A DNA stretch of 64,000 nt. It comes from Solen grandis (Eukaryota; Mollusca; Bivalvia; Adapedonta; Solenidae). The stretch spans positions 69,090,173 through 69,154,172 of the forward strand of contig CM037781.1 of the NCBI GenBank assembly GCA_021229015.1, written 5' to 3'. Made by a program: the position numbers and the translations under genes. The notes under the pieces were generated by a model that saw only the letters and a program-made list of their open reading frames with translations, was not told the DNA's origin and searched no databases. Positions 1 to 11,215 of this stretch are shown one piece after another. Position 1 is the stretch's first letter. Every line of letters begins with the position of its first letter.

Positions 1-1236
1 TATGGGAGGTGGGTCCGACAGGTGTATGTGGTCGGGTGTCAGCATATGTTGTGGCCAACTATGTGAGTGGGGGGGTCGAAGGTATGTGGTCGGGTGTCAG
101 ACATAGGTATGTGGTCGGGTGTCAGGCATAGGTATGTGGTCGGGTGTCAGACATAGGTATGTGGTCGGGTGTCAGACATAGGTATGTGGTCGGGTGTCAG
201 ACATAGGTATGTGGTCGGGTGTCAGACATAGGTATGTGGTCGGGTGTCAGACATAGGTATGTGGTCGGGTTCAGACATAGGTATGTGGCGGGTTCAGACA
301 TAGGTATGTGGTCGGGTGTCAGACATAGGTATGTGGTCGGGTGTCAGACATAGGTATGTGGTCGGGTGTCAGACATAGGTATGTGGTCGGGTGTCAGACA
401 TAGGTATGTGGTCGGGTGTCAGACATAGGTATGTGGCCAACTATGTGAGATGGGAGGTGGGTCCGACAGGTGTATGTGGTCGGGTGTCAGACATAGGTAT
501 GTGGCCAACTATGTAATGGGAGGGGGTTGTCAGACATAGGTATGTGGCCAACTATGTGAGATGGGAGGGGGTCCGACAGGTGTATGTGGTCGGGTGTCAG
601 ACATAGGTATGTGGCCAACTATGTGAGATGGGAGGGGGGTCCGACAGGTGTATGTGGTCGGGTGTCAGACATAGGTATGTGGCCAACTATGTGAGATGGG
701 AGGTGGGTCCGACAGGTGTATGTAGTCGGGTGTCAGACATATGTATGTGGCCAACTATGTGAGATGGGAGGTGGGTCCGACAGGTGTATGTGGTCGGGTG
801 TCAGACATATGTATGTGGCCAACTATGTGAGATGGGAGGTGGGTCCGACAGGTGTATGTGGTCACTTATGAACTGTGGGAGTCAGACATGACCTCCAAGT
901 CATAATCAGATATTGATTGTTGGGAATATCAATGTAGAAGTAGATGTAGACATGGACATATTGACAGGTATGACGTAGGATGTCCGACAGGTGTATGTGG
1001 CTAAATATATGGTTTGGGGATCCGGCAGGGTTAGGTGGCCAACATTGAGTTGAGGGGGTATGATATGGGTATTTAGGTAACTATTAGTTGGGGGTCCGAT
1101 AGGGGTATGTGGTAAACTTTGACGTAAGGGTTCGACAGAGGTATGTAGCCAAATATGAACTGGGTCCTCCGACAGATGTATGTTACCAACTATGAGGTGT
1201 GGGATCCGACAGGTATATTAGGCCATCTATGATGTT
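1..1236. repeat. Hierarchical minisatellite (25-bp and 68-bp units)
   Basis: From about 60 to 430 a 25-bp unit (core TGTGGTCGGGTGTCAGAC) is repeated head to tail with few changes. From 428 to about 870 the period becomes 68 bp, with unit starts at 428, 496, 606, 674, 742 and 810, plus one shortened unit at 539. The 68-bp unit contains the 25-bp unit as its second half and adds a block with GGCCAACTATGTGAG and GGGTCCGACAG. From about 890 to 1236 the same words recur in a strongly diverged form. The array runs off the left edge of the window. Confidence 0.95.
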
Positions 1237-1240
1237 TGGG

Positions 1241-1310
1241 GTCTCTGGGCTTTCTCTTCTCTTCTTTTCTTTTTTTATTTAATTTATTTTTTTATTTTTT
1301 TTTATTTTCG
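1241..1310. repeat. T-rich low-complexity tract
   Basis: This is a nearly pure run of T with scattered C and A directly after the minisatellite. No gene signal is seen. Confidence 0.7.
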
Positions 1311-1414
1311 AGGGGTCCGGGGATTGATCCGCGCATGAAACTAGCCTGGTAAAAATATTCATATTCTTAAAAAGCACCTTTCAATTAAATGTTATATATA
1401 ACGCATTATACAGT

Positions 1415-1851
1415 AATACTTGCTGTTTGTGTACATTCACGAGACCTGGGAATTTTATAGAATTCCACCAGAGATGAATGCTAGAAGAACAGTCTCGATC
1501 AGCAAAATATATATATATACTTAACGAAACTTGTAAGTACTCCGATTTCAAACTTGTAGAGAAGATATATTTTCCAAAACATATGCCCAGTAAATATTAA
1601 AATGTGCATTAGCTCAATCTGTTGTCTGCTTGAATAATTTTGACACAAAATCAACTCTGTGAAACCAATTTTCGTGGAACGCTATAGAAAGCCAAAAATC
1701 TGTTATTTTGAATACAACAAATGCTATTGACAAAACTTAAGTCGGAGTACTTGTAAGTTTCGTTTAGTATACATATATATTGATGATCGAGACTGTTCCT
1801 CTGGCATATAAAATCCCCAGGTCTCGTAAATGTACACAAACAGCAAATATT
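1415..1851. mobile_element. Foldback inverted repeat, MITE-like
   Basis: Left arm 1415-1548 and right arm 1738-1851 are inverted copies. Both contain TTTGCTGTTTGTGTACAT or a close variant, then ACGAGACCTGGG, ACAGTCTCGATCA and CGAAACTT, read inward. The left arm carries an extra block of about 25 bp near 1463-1487. The spacer is about 190 bp. No transposase is encoded. It could be a non-autonomous DNA transposon or a hairpin-forming duplication. No clear target duplication is visible at the outer ends. Confidence 0.75.
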
Positions 1852-2389
1852 ATTTTGTAAGCGGTAATTGTTCTTCAGAATAAAAACATACCACCCTATG
1901 CACGTTTCTTTAATATCAATAATCAGTATTAGATTCGTTATCCAATTTAAATAAGGGGATGGGTCTCATTTAGTACAGCACTTAATATAATCGCCTGATA
2001 TTTTGGCGGGTCGCCCGATGGGCATGTCTGCAACATTAACCAATCATGGGATTGAATGAATAAGTGACAATTTCATTTGATACCAGTTTTGTACCAGTAA
2101 TAAGTTGTTTATATGGAAACCTTCGTCTAAGGGCATGTATATTCTAGTATAAATAATCGCAATTTATATGTCTAAAATGTAAAACTTTGTTCTGAACATG
2201 GACCAAAGTATAATTAAAGGTGATTCAAAATATCACCTTGGAGAAGGTTTGGTCCAAGTCACATGTAAAGTATCAGGACGTAACATGATACCATTATGAA
2301 AGCAAACTTATCGAATCGTCTGTAGATGCCTGACAAGTTATTTACGTATTTGAATCCACAAATCTCTAAAATATCTTCAAATTTAAAAT

Positions 2390-2423
<34 letters not shown>

Positions 2424-3880
2424 GATTACCAATATTTGCTGATCAGGGTAGTGTCTATCAGGCACGCGCAAAATAAAAACGGATTATTTCTATCGTAGAT
2501 TGATCCGAACAGTGTTATCAGCATGAGTGATACATAGATTTACGGAAAATCACGAGAGCTTTATCTAGTAATAATGATCTTTTTATTATATACCTACTTT
2601 TCTTTTCAAATAATATAAACGTACAAAGTCTTAACTTTGAATTTATTTTCAAACATATCTTCCGTTTGTTTACCATTAAACAACAAAGGAACTATTTTTA
2701 TCAAGAATAATCCGGTCGTGTTCTACACAGCGCGTAATGATTTGCATTGTGGAAACGGCTCTCAATTCAAAACAGGGACATCAACATTGTGCAGTGATGT
2801 CATAATAAGTAGTTACATTCTATGCACACAGAAATACAGGTTTGGAAAACGTTGGGACATTGATACAAGTTTCTGTATTTTTGCTGTAGAAAACATAATG
2901 AAAATGCTTAGTATCATACATTGGTATATAATAAATACGTGTATTCATCATGCGCATTTTTCATTATATTACGAAAATTACAGACAGTAAATGATGTCCT
3001 CTAATGTGGTGGTCAAAATTGACCTTAATGAGAATAAAGCTCTTGTTATATGAAGTTTGATGATGAAGACGCCACCAGAGTGATTACAATACCTCGATTT
3101 TTTTCTTTGACAAACAGACGAGCTCAAATAGCAAGTGCGTTACAATATTGATGTTTGTATGTTATACTAATTTGAAATTTACATTTTATGACATTCATGG
3201 AAAGGAAAGTGATGATAAACGTTTAATCTAGTGAAATAAAGACCTGTGATAATGTAATATGGGTTTGTTGTATCTCACAATAAATGTACTGTAAATGTGA
3301 TAGCTTGACCGCGTCCTTGGGCCGTTTACAGGTAGTACAGTTGAATGCACTATTTATCAAATTAAACGAGCTAGATTTGTGTTTTACACCAAGACATACT
3401 GAAGATCGAAAAAATTCAACTTTAAATGAAACTTGGCGCTAGTTACATATAAATACCATGACTAAGTAAAATACCGATCCTGGGACTTGATCAGAGTAGA
3501 CATACCTTCACATAATTGATTCTTTTGTATGTATGTAATGCTTTGTTTTATTGAATTCGGTATGCCTTTATAACAGGTTTAACTCTTGAATGCCTTGCGT
3601 TGGAATTGTAAGTCCACACAGACACAGATACACTACGAAATACTTCGATACCTTTACCAAATGTATAATGTATCAAATAACATTTCTGCAACTTTGTTAT
3701 TCACATAGGCAAATTGCGAAATGGTCTTGTAACATGTGCTATGTCCTCATTACTATTATGCATTTGATTTTGGCTTTACTTTCATGACAGCGGCAAAAAA
3801 CATCAATTAAACAGTTTAATTTGTTATGCACTTGATTATCAGTTCATCATACGGTATATCCTACATAACCCTTGGAAAAA
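1852..3880. other. AT-rich unassigned DNA
   Basis: No convincing gene is seen. Short open frames, including one of 117 codons at 2637-2990, show no recognisable motif. A perfect CT microsatellite lies at about 2391-2420. Confidence 0.6.
2391..2420. repeat. (CT)n microsatellite
   Basis: About 14 uninterrupted CT dinucleotides. Confidence 0.95.
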
Positions 3881-4410
3881 GAAATCAAAAGGGTTTGGGC
3901 CCAAAAAACNNNNNNNNNNNNNNNNNNNNNNNNNNNNNNNNNNNNNNNNNNNNNNNNNNNNNNNNNNNNNNNNNNNNNNNNNNNNNNNNNNNNNNNNNNN
4001 NNNNNNNNNTCTTGGACAAGTTCGAATTTGGGTCATGTGGGGTCAAAAAGTAGGTCATGAGGTCAAATCTTAGAAACACCTTGTTAACACTCAAGAGGCC
4101 ACATTTTTGGTCCAATTGTCAAGAAACATGGTCAGAATGTTTGTTTTCATGAAATCTAGGACAAGTTCGAATTTGGGTCATGTGGGGTCAAAAAGTAGGT
4201 CACGAGGTCAAATCTTAGATAGAAAAACCTTGTTAACATTCTAGAAGCCACATTTTTGGCCCAGTCTTCATGAAACATGGTTGGAATGTCTTTTTCCATA
4301 AAATCTTGGAAATTGGGTCATTGGGGTCAAAAATAGGTCAATATGAAAAATAGATTTTGCTCAATTATAATAAGGTGAGTGATTCAGGGCCATCATGACC
4401 CTCTTGTTTA
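3881..4410 (+). mobile_element. Short interspersed element A, 144-bp-unit subfamily
   Basis: It contains tandem units of about 144 bp with words such as GGGTCATGTGGGGTCAAAAA, CTTGTTAACA and CCACATTTTTGG. It ends with a GGGCCATCATGACCC hairpin followed by TCTTGTTT at 4390-4410. The same unit occurs reversed in the element at 40628-41786. The 5' end is not clear and the element contains a sequence gap. It abuts the left end of the broken polymerase-like gene. Confidence 0.8.
3910..4009. other. Assembly gap of 100 N
   Basis: Exactly 100 N, the usual placeholder for a gap of unknown size. It falls within tandemly repeated element units, so the true length may differ. Confidence 0.99.
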
Positions 4411-4722
4411 TGCCTTTCCTAAATCTTTCATCTGTTAATTATATGCTAATGGGAACGTGCTGATGGGTCCACTCCAGCTTCTCCATAGCTTCGCCGTCTA
4501 GTTTTACCAGCATAATTTCAAAGTCGAAGACAGCAAACCAGGGGAACGTATACTCATCTTCTGGCACGTGAATGTCGAACTCTTCGAATTGTTGGAACAC
4601 AGTCCGCTGCCATCGATTAAAACTTCCCGGATACTCAAACTCGGACTTTTTGTCGCAGATTTTGGCTTGTCTCTTAAAGATTCAGTAGTCATGGAACATT
4701 CGGTCGCACAACTGGCACTGGA

Positions 4723-5230
4723 ATTTTTAGCTCACCAGAGCACAAAGTGCTCAGGGTTAGCTATTGGGATCATCCGTCATCCATCGTCGTCCGTCGTCAA
4801 CAATTTGCTTTAAAAGACATCTCCCCTGAAACCGCTGGACAGAATTTGATAAAACTTGGCATGTATGATCCTTGGGTGGGCCTCTACAAAACTTGCTCAA
4901 ATAAAGTTGATCCATGAAGAACTTTGGTTGCCATGGCAACAAATAGAAAAAATAATTGAAAAATTTGAAAATCATCTCCTCTGAAACAAATGGTCAGAAT
5001 TTATTTTCCTTTGGCACAAATAGTCACCTCATAAATGTCTACCCTAATTGCTAAAACAAAGTTGATCCCTTGAAAAATGAGGTCCCTAGGGGGTTGGCTG
5101 ATTCCCTTATATACTCTTTATAGAAAACATCAAAATTCTTTGTCTGTGCAAAGGCCAATTTGGGGCCGAAATTTGGCCCCATTCCCATCCATAAAAGTAT
5201 ATATTTTTCCTCAACTGTAGTTAAAAAAAC

Positions 5231-5261
<31 letters not shown>

Positions 5262-6189
5262 AAAAAAATTATAATAAAAAAATAAAATAAAGGACCGTTA
5301 AATGATCCGCATTTTTGGCATTTCTCCGCATTTTACACACTTCTCCTTCTCAATTTGTTTTGTTTTTTCTCATGTAACTGGTAATCCGCCTGGTAATCTA
5401 AAGAGAACTAAAAAGAGAGAGGAAAAAACTTGAAATGAGCTTATCTGTTAACTTTTTTTCTCATTTTTCCCACTTTTTCTATTTTGCATAAAATTCTGCC
5501 AGATTCATGGCGATGTCACGTACGCAAATTGCCGATTTTGTTACGAAAATATTTTAATGTAGAGATGCATTGTTTTGTGGATAAAAGCTAAAAAGACACA
5601 CTGTAGGTAATTTGGAGAGTACTTTTAGTATTTTGCAAAATAGATTCACAACTTTCTCTGACCATGTAAATAAAATTAATAACCAGAAAAGGCTGAAAAG
5701 CTTTGCATTTCTAAATGTCATCAGTTTTCGCGGATTTACTTTCTCTTTTGACAACTTGTAAATAAAAGGAATCTTAAACGATATTAAAGAATTTTCGAAA
5801 TATTTTGTTACAGATTGTTATTTAAAAGTTTAATCATGTTATGTAAAAGTTAAATCAACCATTTTAACCAACTGATTTTATTTTCTTCCGTACAAAAAGC
5901 CCTGTGTCTTTCAAACTATCATGATAAATTCTGCTAGTTTATTTTTTGAACACAATTCACATTGTGTAACTGCAACTGATAAAACAATATATTATATTAT
6001 CTTCAATTAATAAATTTCAGAATTTTACTTCCATGAAATTAATGGTCAGGATTGATTTCATGAATGTCTGCCATGATTGCTAAAATGAAGTTGATCTCTG
6101 GTTTGTCATTTGATTTCCTTATAGAAAAAATCATCTTGAATATGCTGATGTACACTGGTGAGTGTTTATGGCCCTTGGGCCTCTTGTTT
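4723..6189 (+). mobile_element. Short interspersed element B, inserted in the polymerase-like gene
   Basis: The left end is TTTTTAGCTCACCAGAGCAC followed by a hairpin partner GTGCTC and runs of CATCCGTC/CGTCGTC. The right end is GGCCCTTGGGCC plus TCTTGTTT. The interior contains the CATCTCC...GAAACC unit seen in the elements at 9956 and 32347, then AT-rich DNA with a poly-C/poly-A tract at 5228-5280. No protein is encoded. The coding frame of the host pseudogene stops at 6190 and resumes just left of 4723, so the element is a clean insertion. Confidence 0.85.
5228..5268. repeat. Poly-C then poly-A tract
   Basis: A run of about 23 C is followed by about 17 A. The exact lengths are unreliable in any assembly. 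Confidence 0.9.
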
Positions 6190-6685
6190 AGTGTACATCT
6201 GGAAATCAGTGACGTAGGAGCAGGGATTTTTGTGTTGGTTTACGTACATGGTATCCAGGTACCGTTCCGTGGATTTGAAGACGGATACCACCCTACCGTC
6301 TTCTTGCAGGGGAAACATTTGTATATTTACCTGGAAACACTGCTCGAACTCGGGGAGGTCTGTGTCTTGTACATGCCGATTCCAGTCAGCACACAAGTTC
6401 AGGACTTTGTCCAGGGTTCCGATTTTGTAGAGGCAAAGGCATCGGAATTAGCACAAGTTGTCGTTAAATTTCATTTTATTGAAGGGGTCTCTATCCAGGG
6501 GCACGATGGACTTATTTTTTTCGACGTAAATAGGAAGCCCCTCTTCGTCTGCAGCGTCAAGTGGGAAGTCCGTATTGTGCACAGTTACCAGGGATGTTGG
6601 TCAACAACTGTAAACACCACTTGGTGTCCGGACGGTTTTTCGCCATTTCCGCCATGATATCCAGCTCTTTCAGCTTTTTTAGGAT

Positions 6686-6804
6686 CTACGAATAAATTAT
6701 AAGATTAAGTAAAAAGAATAAGTTTAAGATATACGTATAATTATTATTATTATTATTAGTAGTATAAAAAAAAACAACTGATTTACATAACGTGTAGCAC
6801 TCAC
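6686..6804 (-). other. Probable GT-AG intron in the polymerase-like gene
   Basis: On the minus strand the exon ends CGCCAAG before GTGAGT at 6804. The next exon starts after CGTAG at 6686. Splicing joins CAA-G with AT-CCT (phase 1) and keeps the frame open on both sides. The 119 bp between is AT-rich and contains an (ATT)n tract, unlike the flanking coding DNA. Confidence 0.7.
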
Positions 6805-7902
6805 CTTGGCGGCGATATCCCATCAAGAAGAAATCAGGATCAGACTTTGGAACGTGTTCACATTTTGGTACTGTTTGAAATAACGGCTTCTCCATGTGCC
6901 GCATTATAAACCCAAAACTCAAGTTCACTTTGAAGGTGTGGTGCTGATAATGGAAGATGCCTTCGAGGGCGTGGCCGATATCCGATATGGTCATGTCTGG
7001 GAAGATGGGAATATTGTACAGATTCTACCTGTCCTTCTCTGAACAGCTCAGAGATCTGTTGACGCGGTAGCAATCCCGAATTCCTTTGTCGACAGAGCCA
7101 TCCTCTTTTTATCCATGGTTCCTGGCCCTCTCTGAATGGTTCCCGGTGCAAACCGGCCCCCGCCTGGTAATGACGTTCCGTGTTGTGAGTGTACATACCG
7201 TTTTTGTTTGGAAACTGGGCAGGACACCGGCGGCATTTGTATGTTCTATGTGGCGGTATAACTGGTGTAGAACCCTTGTCTCTGGTTCCGGACTGGATGG
7301 TTTCGGTCTGGGCAGAATCTTTCCTAGTATCTGGGGGCTGGTTCCGGGCTGAGGAAAGATCGGTCTGCAACCCCGGGTTCCGTGCTGGTCGGCGTTGTGG
7401 AGTTGTTTTGAGTTTTCGAACAGGGCGGGCAGTCTCAACACCTGTAAGTAGCGGATCCCGAACTTCCGGCATCACATTTAGAGGGTTTCACCTTGTGTTT
7501 AATTTTAAGATGAAACTCTAGCTTCCAGGCGGATTGCAAGACTTCCAGCCAGTGGTTGCACGGAAAGTACCTCGGCAGTTGATCCGGTGTTGATTCAAGC
7601 TCGATTTTCTTGTGAATGACTTCCTGCATTCTGGACACGTGTGGATGATCCGCTCATGGACGCTTTTTATGTGCTGATTTAAGTCACTTTTCCTAAAAAA
7701 GTTTTGTGATCAGGTCGAACAGCTATTTATCTTTGCAGTCGCCTCACCTCTACCGACCTGCATGGTAGGAGGGGAATTTGTATCTATATCAGCCCTGTAG
7801 AATAATAATAATATTAATAATCAACCTTTACTCTTAAAAACGGGTATAAAACGCATAAAATTAGACACAAACGAAATAAAAAAAATCATAATAATAAAAA
7901 GA

Positions 7903-8647
7903 GCTTACAAGACGGGACTGTTGGAGGGTTTCTTTGGCAACTTCAGCATTTCCAATATCTCCTAATTGACCATTGCTGGGGTGTATATGAGTGGTACGTT
8001 GCACCCGGAGACCAAGTCGCAGGATTAGTGGGTCTCGAGAATGTGGTCTCGTTATCGATCAACTGCCGATGGACGTCTAGTACGAACAGGAGATATTGTA
8101 TGCCGCACGTGGTTATGTATTGGTAAAATTCAGCGCTACTCACACCGCTCCCAACAACGCTCCGATGACCGCCTGCTGTTCCCCGGTGTTCATAGTTAAT
8201 AGTAACCAGTTGATGAAATCCCCAGGATTGCAATTCGGACAGCGAAGTGCTCCTATTTGATTTTGATGGAAGCAGGGTTTGGGGTCTAAAAATGTACGCA
8301 TACAAAATATTATACCAACAACAACAAAATAAAAGCGTTGATACTAAAATCGCATCTAACGCGTATCACATTTACTGACTGAAATGCTGTCGAAGCGACA
8401 GTACAACAAAGTGATTATCTTTATACAAGATTAAAGAAAAAAGATATCGTGTACTTACAGCATTGAAAGACATCCTTCCACTATTGAGTCGGCGGTATAA
8501 TGACAAATCAGTATCAATACTATACATATATTCAAGTATTTGAGTAACGTCTGAGGACATAAGAACATAAAAAAAAGTATCATTTTCACAACTTTTGCGA
8601 TAAAAGGGGTGGTATGTACCCTTAATGTCTACTCGCAAAATTAACAC
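7903..8647 (-). pseudogene. Possible upstream exons of the minus-strand gene
   Basis: On the minus strand there are two open stretches with splice-like ends. One (8647 down to about 8462) ends ATGTCTTTCAATGCT before GTAAGT. The second (about 8289 down to 7909) follows CATTTTTAG and ends before GTAAGC at 7908. The second stretch contains a GAEQQ/VIGALLGAV-like hydrophobic stretch in one frame, but no frame is clean throughout. A polypyrimidine-AG at 7693 could be the next acceptor. I do not recognise the product. Attachment to the finger/polymerase gene is by position only. Confidence 0.3.
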
Positions 8648-9955
8648 CTATGGGGATTAAGGGTCGCAGACGTTGTGTGCACAGATAGAGGATGTTGTTT
8701 ACATCAACAAATAGTTTGACTTTGGAGGTATTACTTATCTCGATCTTGAACCGTTTACCGTTCAAATATTTCTTTCGAATCTACGCGTCCCTGGGTGCTA
8801 TATTAGAAGCGTAAGTTGACACCTAAAATAGATACGCGCGAACTTTCACCATAAAGATGAATTCTCCAGCCAAGGCAGGTGTAAACAGTCAGGAGCCAGG
8901 TTGGGCATGATGATTCTTTTCATGGCCAATGCTTGTTATAATTGGAAAATTTATAATAGGGTTCTGTAATTTTCCTCATCTTTCACTTTAAATGTATCGA
9001 TCAACTTATTACATTGGCCATTGTTTTCTTAGTGGATCGGTTACCAGCGTTGACATTATTTACTTTAGCTTCTTAAAAAGAATGCGAAAAGAGAGGGAGA
9101 ATATTTCTCGACTGTTTACACGCTTATGTAAATAATCATTGACGGTCAATGGGTTAAAATCCGTTTCTAGCCAGGGCGGGAGTCTTCCAGGAATGGCATC
9201 ATCATCATCATCTATTTAGATGTAACTTTTACTCTTCCAGTTCTCTCTTATCCATTTGTTTATCCGTTGTTTTTTTCCACTCGTAAAAACATTGTTAATA
9301 ACTAAATTATTGAAAAAGAAGAAATAATAATAGCCTTAGTAAAACATTTTGTTATGATTTATCGTAGATATTTAAATAAGTATGTTAAAACTCGTCAGTA
9401 CATAACCGCTTTTCGAAATAACCGCTCGCGACGCTATGGTAAAATCATTAAATTTGTATATAAATTCAAAATATAAAACTATTTTATCTTGATAAATGAA
9501 AAAAAAAATTAATTCAAAATAAGATTTAAAAAAAAACAGTAAACAAATATCTAATCAAAGCGATTTCTTTGATTCGCTGCTCACACCAGTTCTCGTGGTT
9601 TCTTTAAACAATCAAAAAGTTTGACAATACCCGTTATTAAGGATGAATCCTACATTGTTGGGCAAAACAATTAAAGAATACATATTTCATTTCGATAACA
9701 ATAGTCCTTTGTCATTTATTGTTATAAGGAGTCGCAAATGGAAATTGTCATATTCGGAACAATATCCCATTGTCATTTGTTTATTTAATATAAATATCGT
9801 GAAACAATAGACCATTGTTATACCCTTGGTGGCGAAAAGGTAGAATTACTCTGTATTTCCACTAACATTAATACTATTGCCCAAATAATGGCCTTATACT
9901 TCTGTATTTTCATGAAAAGAAATCCTTTAATTTTCCTAATTTTGATCAAAACTCA
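8648..9955. other. AT-rich unassigned DNA
   Basis: No gene or recognised repeat. Near 9690-9830 the words ACAATAGTCC, ACAATATCCC and ACAATAGACC recur loosely with CATTTG/CATTTATTG between them, which hints at an old local duplication. Confidence 0.55.
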
Positions 9956-10487
9956 GTTGACCGCCTGCTTATACGTTTGTAGTGAAATCTTAAAATGATA
10001 TCTCTGAACTCACTGGAAAGAATTTGATCAAATATGGCAGGGATGATCATTTAGTGAAGCATCAGAAAAGATGCTAAAATTATTCCAATACGTAAAAAAC
10101 CATGGCCACCATGGGCAGGGCTCATTTGCCTTATATGTATATAGTGAAATCTTTAAGGGACATCTTCTCTGAAACTGCTTGACAGAATTTAATTCTATTT
10201 GGCAGGGATAATCCTTGGGTGAAGCTCCACAAAAGTTGCTAAAACTATTCCGATCCATAAAAAATTATGGCTGCAAAGGGCAGGACTTGTTTGCCTTATA
10301 TGTATATATCGAAAACTTAAAATCGCCTCTCCTCTGAAACTCTTAGACAGAATTGGATAAAAATTTGCAGGGATCATCCCCTTAAAAACTACTGGCCAGA
10401 TTTCAAAATGTTTTAATACAGACTGGTGTTCCTTTGGTAACCCTATACTCAGGTGAGCGATCTAGGACTATCATGGCCACTTGTTTT
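9956..10487 (+). mobile_element. Short interspersed element C, 5' truncated
   Basis: It has three diverged units beginning near CATCTTCTCTGAAAC or CCTCTCCTCTGAAAC, followed by GACAGAATTTGAT and GGCAGGGAT. It ends CAGGTGAGCGATCTAGG with the hairpin-like ACTATCATGG and CTTGTTT at 10445-10487. The 5' hairpin is absent. Confidence 0.75.
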
Positions 10488-10594
10488 TTTTTCTTTATAT
10501 GTCTATATTAAATTAAGTGACCCCTAGGACATGGCCAATTTTACTCAGAGAGTTAGATCTTTTAAGATTTCACATTTAAAGTCTATTTTTAGCT

Positions 10595-10790
10595 CCTGTG
10601 ACCTAATTATGCAAGATTAAACACCATTTGAACATTTTTTTTATAGGGGATCACCTTAGGAATATCCCTACTAAGGTTGATCACTTTCCTATCAGTAGTT
10701 TCAGAGAAGATGTTTAAAATAAATTGTTTATGACGACGCTGGAGGCTGGACCCAAAAGCTCAACTTGGCACTTTGTGCCAGGTGATTTAA
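10595..10790 (-). mobile_element. Fragment of the same element class, reversed
   Basis: TCAGAGAAGATGTTTAAA, then CAAAAGCTCA, GGCACTTTGTGCC and AGGTGATTTAAA are the reverse complement of the 5' end of this element class. Only the first about 200 bp are recognisable. Confidence 0.6.
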
Positions 10791-11113
10791 AAAAAACATA
10801 AGGACAGTCCATAAAAGTTTTTTTAGGGCTTATGTGGTAATTCATTTCAATCTGAAGACCACATAAACACCCAATTAACTAGAGTCCGTGTCTCTCAGGG
10901 CCTCCACTGGAAATTTTTAACATGTCGCAAACATTTTCGCCACTTGAGAAAAGTTGGAGCTACTTTAGAGCCAGAGTAGGAAACTTTGCAATATGTTAAC
11001 TGGTGTAATACTCATGATGTGAATGGGTAAATTTAAAGGGAATGGGAATGAATCATGTTCTATGTTCTTGTACCACTAAATGATCTTAATTAAAATATTA
11101 TCCACAGTAATGT
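10791..11113. other. Unassigned DNA
   Basis: No gene or repeat recognised. Confidence 0.5.
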
Positions 11114-11215
11114 TTAATTTCATATTCAAGTATACAGTGTAAAGAACATAGAAATGATTTATTCCAATATGTGAATCAAAACATAACACATAAACATGGT
11201 CACATAAACATTTAT

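Larger units (their letters stand above)
4435..7692 (-). pseudogene. Broken C2H2 / family B DNA polymerase-like gene (Polinton or virus-like)
   Basis: Read on the minus strand, the order is as follows. A C2H2 finger at 7575-7645 (HTCPECRKSF...H) comes first. A proline/arginine-rich linker and a second finger at 7170-7245 (YKCRRCP...H) follow. A region at about 7015-6805 with NLSFGFIMR continues across an intron at 6686-6804. Next come a block with RPDTKW and a block with FNDNLC near 6460, then a cysteine pair QCQLCDRMF near 4715. The last block contains AVFDFE at about 4512-4531, which resembles the exonuclease I motif of family B polymerases, and KLEWTHQHVP near 4460. I recognise this arrangement from animal Polinton/Maverick and adintovirus-like polymerases. 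The assignment is from memory and is the weakest link. The gene is dead: frameshifts near 7015 and 6594, TAA at 6448-6450, TGA at 4682-4684, a 1.47 kb insertion at 4723-6189, and no polymerase palm. No repaired sequence is given. Confidence 0.5.

Noticed and set aside
1..880. CRISPR-like array
   Set aside because: There are no unique spacers between repeats; units are directly contiguous. The setting is eukaryotic, so it is a minisatellite.
2637..2990. 117-codon plus-strand open frame
   Set aside because: No motif, AT-rich, unremarkable length for chance, and no splice or signal support.
6064..6657. 197-codon plus-strand open frame
   Set aside because: It crosses the end of element B into the antisense of the polymerase-like pseudogene. 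The minus strand carries the recognisable motifs, so this frame is a shadow.
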